Below, piece after piece: positions 1 to 11,712 of a DNA stretch of 64,000 nt; the stretch's first letter is position 1; each line of letters starts with the position of its first letter. The notes under the pieces are model-generated. The model was not told where the DNA came from and ran no database searches. It saw only the letters and a program-made list of their open reading frames with translations. The translations under genes were made by a program, and so were the position numbers. This DNA is from Adiantum capillus-veneris (lineage: Eukaryota > Streptophyta > Polypodiopsida > Polypodiales > Pteridaceae): positions 145,133,234-145,197,233 of the forward strand of contig CM043958.1 of the NCBI GenBank assembly GCA_014529385.2. The letters are read 5' to 3'.

Positions 1-856
1 CGGAGGATGTGCAGGTTTAGAGGGGGTGGATGTCGTGCTATGACACGTACATAGTGGGAACGCATGCTACAAGAGTTATCTTGTAACTTTTTAGATACAT
101 AGTTATATTTCAAATAATGTACATATGCATATTTAAGTATAATAATATGCTTTCTATCTCATACTATTATTTTTCTCAAGGGTAACCTATTCTTACTTTA
201 CCATCAGAAAATACTATGGGAAAAGCGTCAATAGCTCCGCCTCTTTAACTTGGGGCAAAAAGCATTGATTCTTTATTTATACTATCTCATTATCATCTCA
301 CACCCTAGCTAGATCCTATATCTAGGGTAAACTCCAATATATATATATATATATATATTCTATGTATTTTTCATATGTTTCTTATATTTCTTTTTAAATA
401 GCTACTAGAAGGGAATCAAATCCTAGTGGGACACTAGGTGGCATGATTTCAAAGATACACTTATTTTAATGCATTATTGCAAGTATAATTACAAATCTTT
501 GTCAAGGATCAATGTCATGCTTTCATGTGGCATGAGGTGTCCTTTGGAATCAAATGAAAGTTTAGGCTAAGGGGACCACAAGAAGACTTTTGCTGCCAGA
601 AATGGACCCTATTTTGATGAACTTTTTACACAGGTTCCAATCCGAATTGGAAAATGATTTTAAAATGAAAATCGTAGGTGAAGTTTCTGCCCATATTTTT
701 ACTTTTTTATTTGGAGCCATGGTTGAGGAGATATGATCAAAATACCGGACCCCAGTCTGCCCACATCATGCAGGGACAGCTCATTTCCAACTTTTCCAAT
801 TTATGTTCACACTGGCTCTTCTCTTCTTGTGTAAACCCTTGGGGGTTCTCTTCACC

Positions 857-864
857 TATAAAAG
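857..864 (+). promoter_or_regulatory. TATA-box-like site, possible LTR promoter remnant
   Basis: TATAAAAG sits in a CACCTATAAAAGGGGACC context. This is typical of plant LTR promoters, where a TATA box is followed by a GC-rich stretch at the start of transcription. No matching second LTR or terminal TG/CA pair was found nearby, so assignment to a retrotransposon LTR is inference. Confidence 0.3.
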
Positions 865-1202
865 GGGACCTCTTTTTCCTTGAAAATAACTCAAGCATTC
901 AAGCCATTGATGAGAGAAATTCATGAGGGAGGGAGTAGTAATGCCAAATTGTACTTAGTCATTAACATAAGCCTAAGCCTACACTTTCTCCTAGAAGAAG
1001 ACTAGCCATTCTTGCAACAAGCTAACCTTGGAAGATCAACTCTAATCAAAGAAGGTCTTGCACTTGGTGTATCAATCAAAGTGGAATTATCCACTCTTCT
1101 TCTCTCTCCATCAATAATGGTGCCGAAGGGTTTGTCAAGTAAGATGTGTTCTACATTGATGTTTTCTTGATTTCTTGTTGTTTTCTTTTTCATCTCTAAT
1201 CC

Positions 1203-1205
<3 letters not shown>

Positions 1206-1284
<79 letters not shown>
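1206..1284. repeat. (AT)n microsatellite, 79 bp
   Basis: This is an uninterrupted AT dinucleotide run. A shorter one lies at about 338-358. Confidence 0.97.
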
Positions 1285-1286
<2 letters not shown>

Positions 1287-1738
1287 CTCATCTCCTTAAC
1301 CAAACCTATCTCTCTCACTCTTAGTAATTCATCCTCTCTACAAATTTTAGGTTCTCTTTGCTACAGGTACATCTCTCCCCGCAGTATCCTTATTGCCTAC
1401 GGGCAAGAATAGGGCTTGGGAGGGAAACTTCTCATCTGTTCACTTCTCTCATATCTACATTTCTCACATACTATCCTAGGTGAATAACCCACATGATGAT
1501 AATTTCTATCGCTTTCACTCTGTACGATCTATTAGAATTAACGTATGGATTAGCCGTAAAATACACTTTCAACAACGTATAGTGTTTCTCTTTGGCCCAG
1601 AAAGGCTCAATGAAATACTTCTATCACCGGATCCCATTATACTACCTCTCATATACTATAACTTTTCTTTTGACGTAAGCGTAGTTATCTTGCTATGAAC
1701 CAAGAGGTTTTGTACACACAATTAATCCCAATCACTAG

Positions 1739-1741
<3 letters not shown>

Positions 1742-1798
<57 letters not shown>
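1742..1798. repeat. (AT)n microsatellite, 57 bp
   Basis: This is an uninterrupted AT dinucleotide run about 460 bp after the previous one. The DNA between them has no recognised gene. Confidence 0.97.
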
Positions 1799-1800
<2 letters not shown>

Positions 1801-3614
1801 GGTAAGTACAAAACTACAATTCCAAAGAACAATTCGTAGCCTATTTGGTCAGCCAAGATTGAATGCCATTAACTCATCTATTAACCCTTTCATACTAGCC
1901 ATGATACGATATGACCATAGCCTTGATTTTTTCATCTTTGTGTTATTTTGACATTCTCTTTTGTGTTCTTTCTATGTGTGTGTGAGTCCAAGAGAGAAAG
2001 AGTGGGGCTTCTTTGATTTCACTGCTTTCCAAACCCTAGTCTTCATGGCATCTATGGTTTAACCCCTTCATATAGTTTTTTGGAGTTCTCTCACAAACTC
2101 TCACAGCAATAAGCCCGGTGCTTTCTTGGCAAGACCGCATATTTCTCGATAACGTGCTAGCTGTTTTGGTTATCCTCAACTTCCTCTTGAATGGCGAGCA
2201 TTGGCAATGCATCTCGTAAGATTCTTGATAATGAAACCAGCCTGCAAAATTTAAGACACATACTAGACACCTTTATTTATTTAAATTCTTTCTCTTTTAG
2301 TTTAGTATGTATAGTAATTCAAAACATACACATTAGATACCTTTATTCATCCACATTCTTTCTCTTTTAGTTTAGAGAAACTAAAAGTCTTTCTTTTCAT
2401 GGTCCTTGGAGGAATGAGCTAAACAATGAATCAGTATTCTCTTGATGTTGCACAGATTGTTGGATTATGTTATGTTCAACTAAAAACTCTGTCGAATAAG
2501 CATTTCACTCATCGTTCTATCACCCAAGAGTGGAAGACCAATTAGTTATTTCTTCTCAATTCTTTAACAAAGTATACAAGGGCTTGAGTTCATTAAATTT
2601 TTTTCCAAGTCTTTGAGCACACTACCGTCGGCCCAAAATCATTCTAAGCATTAACATTAATTTTGGTTTTTTTTTAATGCAGTTACAATTCTTCAAAGAG
2701 AGTTAGATGTACCCAAAATTGTGACTCTAAGTTTACTTTATCAATATTTCTCATGGGACCCAAATGCTCCTTGAAAAAGTGCAAACGGAATGGTTTAGGT
2801 GGTATGAATCTACGATCTTGGACTATTCAGAGAAGGCACACTACACTTGAAGATGGTTTTTCTAGGATTCTTCCATTGAGTCCGCCAAAGAACAATGTCA
2901 ACATATCAAGAGTCGATATTTATGAGACCGTTTTCTCACATGAGTCGTCATAGTGGATTAAAAAATCTCACACATCAATTTTCATAAGTGAATGTCAAAG
3001 TGGGAGATCAACTCAACCACTATACACAATCATAACTATGATCGACACATATGTGAGTTGTAGCTTAGCATAGCTCTAGCAAAAAAAACTTGTAGAACCG
3101 GTAACTTGTGACTACTTGTAATGTGTAAGTAGCAAACTCAATCAAAATATACATCGATCAATAATAGTGCATAACTCGTAACTTGTAGCCACAATGAGCA
3201 TACTCTATAACTCGACCACTATCACCAAAACAAAGCTTTTGATGCTTTCTTTCCAATTCTCACATCTCTCGCTCCACAAAGATCCATTGCTTGATTCTCT
3301 TCAAGATTCCAAGATCACAAGCTCTACAACTGCTCAATTCTACAATTCTACCCGACCTGCTCTTTGCTACCCACTTTAAATTATGTGTTGCTTGGATTTC
3401 CCAATCTACTCATCCCGATTTCTATTGCTCAATCTTGCTCTGCATAGATTCACTTCCAAGCTCCAGCTTGGAAACCTGCACATGGGGGGTAGGGAGTGAG
3501 AAGCCGGCTCGGGATTGGCAAGGCTCTAATACTATTTGTGGGGCTATCTCATCCCATGCGTGTGTGCGTTCAAAAAGGGGGAAGGAGAAGATGACAGGAG
3601 AGAGACCAAGGCTT

Positions 3615-3618
<4 letters not shown>

Positions 3619-3690
<72 letters not shown>
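3619..3690. repeat. (CT)n microsatellite, 72 bp
   Basis: This is a pure CT run. Ser-Leu or Arg-Glu open frames crossing it on either strand are products of the repeat and not genes. Confidence 0.97.
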
Positions 3691-3693
<3 letters not shown>

Positions 3694-3999
3694 GGAAACA
3701 CATAGTCAAGCCATTATTGTGTGTCCTTTATTCTTTATGTATGTAGAAGGAATACAAGGGTTAGTGAGTTAGCAAGGGTAGGGGATGTCTGTGTGGCCAC
3801 TGGGCCTTTACCCCAATAGTTGGTTTGTGCTTTTTAGTTTTTTAGCTTACCAAGTTTCCCTAAACACTTTTCTTTACTTTCCATATACTTAACGTGCATC
3901 ATGTTTTTGAAATAGGCATTGCATTTTATGAATTGCACCATATATGTGACAACCCATATGGTGCATTGTGTTTTTTATTTGGATTTTTGTGTGGCTAGA

Positions 4000-4915
4000 A
4001 TAGGCCACTTAGGGTTAACTATTCATTGCATTGTGTTTAAATTTTGTTGTCGTTGTTTAGTGTCTCTTAGGGTTGGTTGTTTAAAGCCGCATCAAGGTTG
4101 ATTGTTTAGAGTTGCTACTTAGGATTGACCTTTTAGGTCCAACTAGAATTAATCACTTAGAGTTGACTATTTAGGGTTGCTTAGGATGGACCATTTATGG
4201 CCTCTTAGGGTAGCATTGGGCTGTTTGCATAAAGCTACTTAGGGCTACTTAGACTTGATCATTTTAAGCCACTAGGGTTGTTTAAGATGTATCGTTTAGG
4301 GTCGCTTAGGGATACATAGGGTTAGACACTAAAAGCCACTTGGGGCCTCTTAGAATTATTTATTTCAAGCTGCTTACGGCAAGTCGCTTAGGGCTAGCCG
4401 CTTTGGGTTGGCCATTTTGAGCCACAATTTCTTAAAGGTTAATCCCTTAAGGTTGGTTGTGCACAATTTCTTAAAGGTTAATCTCTTAAGGTTAGTCGCT
4501 AAGGGTTAGAGATAAGCTGCTTAGGGTTTATGGCTTAGGATTAGCCGCTCAAATCAAAGTTAAGCCATTTGTGGTTAAGAGCCTTAAGTTGGAGTTAAGT
4601 AGCTTATGGTTAAGCTGCTTAGGTTAGAGTTAAACAACTTAGGGTATGCAGCTTAGGGTTAGCCATTTCGAATTAAGTCGTTTAGGGTTAGTAGTAGCTA
4701 ACAGTTAGAGTTAAGTTTCTTTGATTAAAATTTAGGCTGTTTAGGTTAGAGTTAAGTCGCTTATGGTTGAGCTGCTTAGGTTATAATTGAGCCGCTTAAG
4801 TTAGAGTTAAGTTGTTAAGAGTATAATTCAACCGCTTATGTAAGAATTAATTTGTTAAGGTCTCCTTAGCGTATGTGGCGTAGCGTTAGCCACTTAGGGC
4901 TAGTCTCTCCTCTAG
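4000..4915 (+). repeat. Degenerate telomere-like minisatellite (CTTAGGGTT core)
   Basis: About 0.9 kb is built from short diverged units around the phrase GCCGCTTAGGGTTAG, with variants such as CACTTAGGGTTAACT, GTCGCTTAGGGCTAG and AAGCTGCTTAGGTTAGAG. Spacing is irregular, roughly 12-30 bp. The shared core TTAGGGTT overlaps the plant telomere heptamer TTTAGGG, but the units are not exact telomere repeats. No coding function is seen. Confidence 0.75.
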
Positions 4916-5561
4916 TGGGACAATTTTTTAATCTCATAGTTGCCCCCCTTCTTCTTCATAGCAGGGTTCAAGTTCCACTTGGTGATCATCTACTTTTAGT
5001 GGAGGGACTGGGTGGATGCCTTGCTTTGGCAGTGCATCTATTCTAGATGAGATTGGGTAGAGCCAGATGAGAATGGCCTTTGGTACATGCTCTTTGACAA
5101 GACGGGGGATACATACTTAGATACTTGAGGTACCTCTCTAGTGTCTCAAATTTTCCAATTGGTCTCTACCTTAAGAACTATTTCCTTCCTTTGGAAGAGA
5201 AAAAAGAAGGAACTTTGAGTATATGCGTGATGTTGTAAATGTTTGATTTCCCAATACGAAGGACTGCTGCCTTTTGGATGATTAGCTAAGGCAAAAAGTG
5301 ATCTCTTCCTCAACAAAAAGTGCCTTTATATTAGGCAACAAGCATGGGCTACCCTCGAAGATCCCAACAAATGATGCTTTCCATTGGGCTGCATGAATAG
5401 AAAAGAGTGGACATTAGCAATCAAGGAAGTGCGGGATGGTGTGGAATTTCCAAAACAAATAGCCATATACCAACCACAACTTTGGAAATTTGGAGCAACA
5501 TGTTGAGGATTGAGAGAGAAGGATGCTTGGAAGGCCCACTACATAAATCTATATGGATTAA
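4916..5561. other. Spacer, nothing recognised
   Basis: There is no coding motif, RNA gene or repeat that I can identify. It ends at the ATTAA target duplication of the following solo LTR. Confidence 0.5.
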
Positions 5562-5995
5562 TGTAATGGAAATGACCTATGAACTTTGAGAATAGCGGAA
5601 TTAAGAGAATTAGAGTGAGCATTTTTGTGAGATTACTTTGAGAACATAGAGGGTGAACTTAATTGATGGTAGCAACATAAACATAGTACTTAATTAACTT
5701 GGCATGAACAATACTTTTGCAAGAGAGAGTATTAGAGAACATGACAATAGTTTAGGACCGTATTTACTTGGAGCCGGTCCCCCCTCCAAATGGAATTTGT
5801 ATTATAGATTCTCCCATCAAGAGAGACTTGGTACACTACAATCTTTGTGTTCCTTGTGACCTAGGTGATGCAATGAAGATGGAAAGCTTCATGCATCACG
5901 AGCATAACATAAACTTTGCAAAAAGCATTAACTCTCAACTTCTCAACAAGCTTGGAGAAGTAGATGGAGCTCTTGCACTTTTCACTTCACACAAT

Positions 5996-6044
<49 letters not shown>

Positions 6045-6067
6045 AGAGTATACCCCCTCTCATGCTT

Positions 6068-6154
<87 letters not shown>

Positions 6155-6785
6155 GAGAGAAAGACTTAATTATTTATTTTTATGCATCTAAATTCTCATT
6201 GGTCCCCTTTAAAGCCTTTCCAATACGATTCAAGCACATCATGCGGTCCAAATGGGGAGGATCTTGACATGTGTCTTGTATGCTTCTTAAGATATCATCT
6301 TTGAATCAAACACTTCAAGCACCTTAGTCATTTAAGCATGAAAAATGTTTATGCCTCTTAGAGATCATGTTTGAATTGAACATTTTAAGAACCTTGGTCA
6401 TTTAAGCATGAGAAGAACCTCAAGCTTGAGCAAGGTTCCCACAAACACTTTAAGCACCTTAGCTAGCAAGCACGACACCTCATGCTTGGTTAGGATTCCC
6501 ACCTCAAGGTCAGCCTTAGTTTGAGTAAGGTCAAAGGACTTTTTAACACTAACTTTTTGAGGTTTTAATGAAGATAACCCTAATGTATTTAAACTCCATT
6601 AGGTAGCATTTCTCTTTAACAAACCATCTATCATTTGGACCCCTTTAACCTTGGCCCCGTGTTGAGACAAATCCATAAGCACATGTCTATATTCTAATCT
6701 TTGTTCTCGTTTATTCTCCCACATTAAATGATCAATTTAATATTAGAAAATCATTTGGGTTGGTTAGATATTAGATTTTATGACA
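5562..6785 (-). mobile_element. Solo LTR of the gypsy-1 family, 1224 bp
   Basis: It begins TGTAATGGAAAT and ends TTTTATGACA, matching both ends and much of the body of the gypsy-1 LTRs at 11713 and 18880. Shared blocks include GGAGCCGGTCCCCCCTCC and CTTTGTGTTCCTTGTGACC. Perfect 5-bp flanks ATTAA occur at 5557-5561 and 6786-6790. No internal retroviral sequence is attached, so this is a solo LTR left by LTR-LTR recombination. It is diverged and about 380 bp shorter than the gypsy-1 LTRs. It has gained a TG tract and a CT tract where the gypsy-1 LTR has only a short GTGTGTGTGG. The strand given is the gypsy-1 transcription sense. Confidence 0.9.
5999..6154. repeat. (TG)n and (CT)n microsatellites inside the solo LTR
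   Basis: A 44-bp TG run (5999-6042) is followed, after about 27 bp containing GAGTATACCCCCT, by an almost pure CT run (6070-6154, one interruption). The flanking words are gypsy-1 LTR sequence, so both tracts arose within the LTR. Confidence 0.95.
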
Positions 6786-6790
6786 ATTAA

Positions 6791-7530
6791 GGTTGATTAC
6801 AGTGTATTTTTTTGTTCAACAATCTCATGTGTGTTAACTTGAACTTTAACTAGAAGCAACAACCAATGCCATAAGAGATACAATACCAGCATCAACATTA
6901 CAAGTTTCAAAATTGGATGTACTTCTTGGACATTGACAACCTAATCCAAGAAGAGTACAATAGACCAATGAAACGTTACACATGAAATGATGAAGAGGTA
7001 ACATTTCAAATCTTTTCCATTTCAGTTGTACGTTAGTGTTTGAACAACTTTGTGTTAATCATAAGCTTGCTTATGTTCAGGAGGTGGGTGAAGAGGACAC
7101 AAAAGTGAGGATGAATAGGATGCAAAATTTCTTGCAACTCAAGGCAAAGATAAGGATGATAAGGAGGATGCTTAGAATGCTGCAACCTTTAAGCCATTTC
7201 TCTTTTTGTGTTTAATCACAAATATGATATTTATGGCATGTTTTTGCTAGAATATTTATGTACATATCCACATTGTGTTTGCTTTTAAAATCATATTTGG
7301 AGTTTCAATTTTTTCTATTCCAATTGTATCGCCATGTTTGTTTCAGGGATGCGCATGAATATTGGTGCACATACATAAGAAAACATGTAACTGGTTTTCC
7401 TGGCAGAGAGTTGCTTTTGTAGGAGTTCTCCTTGCAGAGGAATCACTCTATTTTCCTTTTAAAAAATCATAAAAGAGGTGACAATGGAATTTATATAGGT
7501 TGCTAGACTCACGATTATATGAGCGGTTAT
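6791..7530. other. Spacer, nothing recognised
   Basis: This is the interval between the solo LTR and copia-1. A Lys/Asp-rich reading near 7090-7180 has no start, no length and no known match, so I call nothing. Confidence 0.5.
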
Positions 7531-7713
7531 TGTTAGGGTTCATGCCAACTTGCAGGGCACCCATCACATTGACCATACTAACCTTATCTATGCTTTTGAT
7601 CATATAGAACAATTAGGAGTAGTGAGGAATTCCAATCCTCACTGAGAGATCCACCAGCACGTTGTGCCTGCTCTTCATCTTCCTTTCACTTTGCACACGT
7701 CATGCATTCTTCA
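7531..7713 (+). repeat. copia-1 5' LTR, 183 bp
   Basis: It starts TGTTAGGGTTCATGCC and ends TGCATTCTTCA. It is matched by the copy at 21822, with shared blocks such as GATCATATAGAACAAT and GGAGTAGTGAGGAATT. The inner edge is fixed by the primer site two bases downstream. Confidence 0.85.
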
Positions 7714-7715
7714 AG

Positions 7716-7728
7716 TGGTATCATAGCC
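7716..7728 (+). promoter_or_regulatory. copia-1 primer-binding site
   Basis: TGGTATCATAGCC lies two bases after the 5' LTR. It differs by one base from TGGTATCAGAGCC, the usual complement of plant initiator-Met tRNA. Confidence 0.8.
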
Positions 7729-7922
7729 AAAGAATGCAGTGCTACTCCTCTTTTGACGTCTCCCTCTTCCCGGCGACCTTCACATTGGCAAAATGAATCG
7801 AAGCTCAGAGCTTCCAAAGCTATTGAATCACTATAAGCTTGACACATAGAGCTCATGTATCAACCTGGAAAGGGGCTAAACTCCATAATCCATAAGGAGT
7901 GAGAGATTGAGATTTCTATGAG

Positions 7923-7976
<54 letters not shown>

Positions 7977-9480
7977 CAGTTTGTTGAGTCTAGGATAGAT
8001 CGACAACACGTCACTATTTTGCTCATAACTTGACCTACAAAACTCCGATCCAAAAACTTTCTTTTATCAAAACAAAGACGACTTTGTAGAAGAAGTCATC
8101 AGCTGATTCAGAGTGTAGGTGTGTCTAAAATCAAAAACACACAAATTGTTTCAGGATAGATTGTGCATTTGAGTCGAGTAAGGGAGGAGAGAGAGAGAGA
8201 GGGAGGGAGAGAGAGAGAGAGAGATAGCTTCCTCTCAACTTCAACATTGAAGGACTCAAGAACACACACACACACTCTTAACATTGGAAAGTTCTCACTC
8301 TTATTCTTGACATCGATGGCTTGTTTTTCTAGCTTGCGACATTGACTTCTTCCTCAACATTGATGCGCATAGGTGTGGTGCCTCTTCCATAGAGGAGTGA
8401 CACCCGGCCTCGACATCGACTTCGGTGATATTGATTGCAAGTTTTCACATACTCGCTAGCATTGTGAAAAGTGGGATAGAGAGACAATTTGTTGACAATG
8501 GAAGGCAGGTTATAGATTGCCATTACTAGTATTTTATGCATTTTTTGAGAGCAAATTTGAATTTTCATATGCATTCTTGGCATTGATGTATGTTATTTGT
8601 GGTTGCAAAGATTGATTTTCTCTAGATTGCCTATGCATAGTCGTTGATGGCTTCTTAGTGACAGCTCTCAGATACAGTTTTTACACGCACAAGGATAGTC
8701 ACAGGTTCTCAAGACATAGAAAATCTGTGACCGTTTTTGGTAGTGATAGCCATTATTGTTCTAGTGGGCCAGTGGAGTTTGGATGCATATGGTTTATGCA
8801 TGACTAGCACTTAAGAGTGCTTCTACTCTATTGCATGTATTTTACTCCCCAGAAGGAGCTGGCTTTGTGATTTTGCATACATCTCATTGGCACCTGTTTG
8901 AGCATGTGTCATGCGGTCTTGTAGTGACAGTTTTACATTTTTTGGATGTATGTTGTGTTGCGGATACTACCATTGTACGTCATTGTGGAGCTGATTTTGG
9001 ATTGTTTTGGCAGTCTTGATAGTTTTTTGAGACTCGGTCCAAAAGAGCTACTTTTGAGTTTATGGCTAGTCATTGAATCTGCATAACCTTTTGTGAGGTT
9101 CATTTCATGAGATTTTTTGAAGCCGAGCACTGGGAGCCAGGTTATCCATCCATGGCCTTACCATAGGATATGTATAGATGGGTATAGGTGCTTTGAAGAC
9201 AAGATTTCTTGATAGTTCTTTTGAGTTGTATATGCCAATTTATGCCTAGAGAGCGCTCTTGATATTTTATGTGTTGATTTTGTCTTGAGTTTTGCTTAGG
9301 ATTTTGATCTTTGTAGGAGACTCTCCTAATTTTTCTTTTGGAAGTCCTCTACTTTTCCTATAGCACTTTTTTGCGTTGATGTTGTAGTGGTTTTTGTTGA
9401 GTTTCTACTTGAGGTTTTCATCTCTAAACAAAGGAGACTCTACCAAAATTTTCACAATATTTTTTTCCATAAATTCCTAG
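7729..9480 (+). other. copia-1 leader with GA microsatellites
   Basis: This is about 1.75 kb between the primer site and gag, with a pure GA run at 7926-7974 and an interrupted one at about 8189-8224. Parts match the copia-2 leader: around 8940-9070 (TTGCGGATACTACC) against 25320-25440 (TTGCGGACACTGCC), and around 9415-9460 (AAAGGAGACTCTACC) against 28488-28505 (AAAGGAGACTCTGTC). A long non-coding leader therefore seems to be a family trait. Confidence 0.65.
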
Positions 9481-9489
9481 TCTCTTACA

Positions 9490-10270
9490 TTTTCTCTTGT
9501 CAATCATGGTTTCTGAGAAAGAATATTATATCAAGAAGTTTGATGGAAGTGGATCATGGCACAAACTTCATGATATGGAAGTAGCATATGATTGATATCT
9601 TGGTCAAAAAGGGTCTTGCAATGCCATTGAAAAAGCATAAAGAGAGTGTTCACAGTGATGATCAATAAGAGGATCTTGATTCTTGTGCTATGGCAACCAT
9701 TTGCTTACACCTTGTTGAGTCCATTTTCTTTACGATTATGGACAAGACTACTACTAAGGGATTATGGGAGTCATTATGCTTAGATTGAGATTGCAAGAGT
9801 GCTTCAAACAAAGTTTTTCTTATGAAGAAGCTTATGCATCTTAACATGAAAGAATGTAGCAGTGTGAGTTTACATTTGAACGAGTTTAACAATGTGCTTA
9901 CTTAGTTAACTTTATAGGGACTTGATTTTGATTATGAAATGAAAGTCATTTTCTTGCTTGACATTACTAGTGATTTTCTCATAGAAGAGATTTGACATTA
10001 GTATCTTGACACTAGTGGGCATGATGATGCATATATGGCTAGTGCAAGCAGCCCAACAAAAAATCAAAGGTAGAAAGGTCGTAGTCGTGGTCATTCTCGG
10101 GTTCACAAGAATGCATGTAGCTAGAGCTATGGACATGACATGAGGAACATTGAATGCTATCATTCTCACAAGAAAGTAAACTTGAAGCAAAGAGATAAGG
10201 ATAAAGCCATTATTGTAAGTTTTGCACTTCTAAGAGCACTCTCTTTTGTGAAAGAGAATTCTATCTATGT
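9490..10270 (+). pseudogene. copia-1 gag remnant with degenerate zinc knuckle
   Basis: In shifting frames the text reads as a copia Gag of the UBN2 type, the nucleocapsid precursor that packages element RNA. Near 9515 it gives KKFDGSGSWHKLHDME. Later come VESIFFTIMDKTTTKGLWE and VFLMKKLMHLNMKE, matching copia-2 Gag. Around 10140-10190 a knuckle-like NIECYHSHKKVNLKQ replaces the expected CYHCHKKGHLKRDC, so two zinc ligands are lost. There are many stops. Protease should follow but is mostly absent, because the reading jumps to the pre-integrase motif near 10280. Confidence 0.75.
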
Positions 10271-11712
10271 GGCCGAGCTACCTTCTAATGAGCTGTGGCA
10301 TAGCCGGCTTGGTCATATGAGTTAGAAGAGAATGAAGCAATTGCAGTGTTTGGTTATATCACTGTGTTAATTAAAAAAAAATTTATTTTAGTTTATGTGA
10401 GCATTGCATATACGGGAAATAGCCTAGGCTTACCACTTTGTCATTGGATAGGAGCTTAGGAACCCCTCGAGATTTGGTTCATAGTGATCTATGTGGGCCT
10501 ATGCTGCAAAAGTCTCTAGGGGGGGCATTTTGTTTTTTGACATTCATAGGTGAGTCCGCTTGAAAGGTGTGGGTCTTCCTCTTGGAGAGGTCTTCCAAAA
10601 GTTCCTAGCTATGGTTGAGAACTAGTCAAGCAAGAATTTAAAGTCTTTGTGCACTAAAAATGGGGGACAATACGTCTCCATTGAGTTCAATAATTTTTGT
10701 AGAAAAAGAGGAATTCTGAGGAAATTTACTACGCCATATACACCTTCTCAGAATGGATTTTTTGAGTGCATGAATAGGACTATCTGAAGGCAATTTACTA
10801 CATCGTACACACCTACTCAGAATGGAGTTCTTGCGCACCTGACTAGGACTACTCAAGAGAGAGTCACTTCCATGCTATCTATGGCAAACTTACCTCCAGA
10901 GTTTTGGGGAGATGTTGTTATGACAATTGTTTACATAATCAATCGATTGCCTAGTGCACCATTGAACTACAAGATTCCATAGGATATGTAGATAGGTAAG
11001 AAGCTTGATTATAACGGATCATGTGTGTTTGGGTGTGAGGCATTCTTACATGTGCCTAAAGATCTTAGAAAGAAGCTGGACCCCAAGTCACACAAATGCA
11101 TCTTCATTAGATGGAGAGATGGGTTATCGTCTTTGGCACCTGGAATCTCGCAAAGTCATTAGTAGCTCACAAGTGATCTTTAATGAATCAAAATGCATAG
11201 ACACCCTGTGAAAGAGGTTGAGTATCACAAAGTGAGTTTCAAGGATTTAGAATCAAGTCCAATTACTCAAACAACCCAGTCTACTACTGATGTACCTACC
11301 ACTAGTAATGCTCCAAATAGATCAGCTAGTAATGATCTTGAGAGACCAGAGTCCAACCTCCAACAAATGAGGAGTTTTACACGTGTATCTCATGCCCTTG
11401 AGCAGTTTGAGCCAAGATTAGACTATCTATTGGTCACTAACTACAAAGACCCTACCTACTACCAAGGGGCTATTGAGATGGAAGATAGAGTGAAGTGGGA
11501 GTAATATAAGTAAAACTCGATTATGGAAAATGAAACTTGGGAATTTATAGAGTTGCCAAGGGAAAACAAGCCTTGCCTTGCAAGTAGGTGTATAAGAAAA
11601 AGTGCACGGCAAAAGTTCTCAAGCCTAAGGCTACATTGGTTGCCAAGGAATTCAAAGCAAAAGAAAGGTGTGGAATATGATGAGATTTTCTCTCTAGTAG
11701 TCAAACAAAAGA
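10270..11712 (+). pseudogene. copia-1 integrase and start of RT, left half
   Basis: ELWHSRLGHMS at about 10285-10322 is the GAG_pre-integrase motif. Integrase follows with GGQYVSIEFNNFC and FTTPYTPSQNG, then VTSMLSMANLPPEFWGDVV and NYKIP. A 69-bp in-frame tandem duplication (10718-10855) repeats the TPYTPSQNG segment. From about 11430 the linker and N-terminal RT appear (NETWEFIELPRE, then KVLKPKATLVAKEFKAKER, then DEIFSLVVK), where gypsy-1 interrupts it. Stops and frame changes throughout show that it cannot make protein. Confidence 0.8.

Larger units (their letters stand above)
1..3999. other. Spacer with microsatellites, no gene recognised
   Basis: I see no convincing coding region here. 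Short open frames exist, but they have no recognisable motif and several run through simple repeats. The stretch holds two long AT tracts, one CT tract and a TATA-like site, listed separately. It is AT-rich and probably consists of old, unidentifiable repeat debris. Confidence 0.6.

Noticed and set aside
3422-3772. Ser-Leu and Arg-Glu open frames over the CT repeat
   Set aside because: A dinucleotide repeat is open in several frames on both strands. The same applies at 5768-6191, 24110-24712 and 40631-41328.
8640-8760. CACTA-transposon-like terminus on the minus strand (CACTAGAACAATAATGG)
   Set aside because: The ending looks right, but I found no opposite terminus or 3-bp target duplication. 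Flanking DNA aligns loosely with the copia-2 leader, so it is probably leader sequence.
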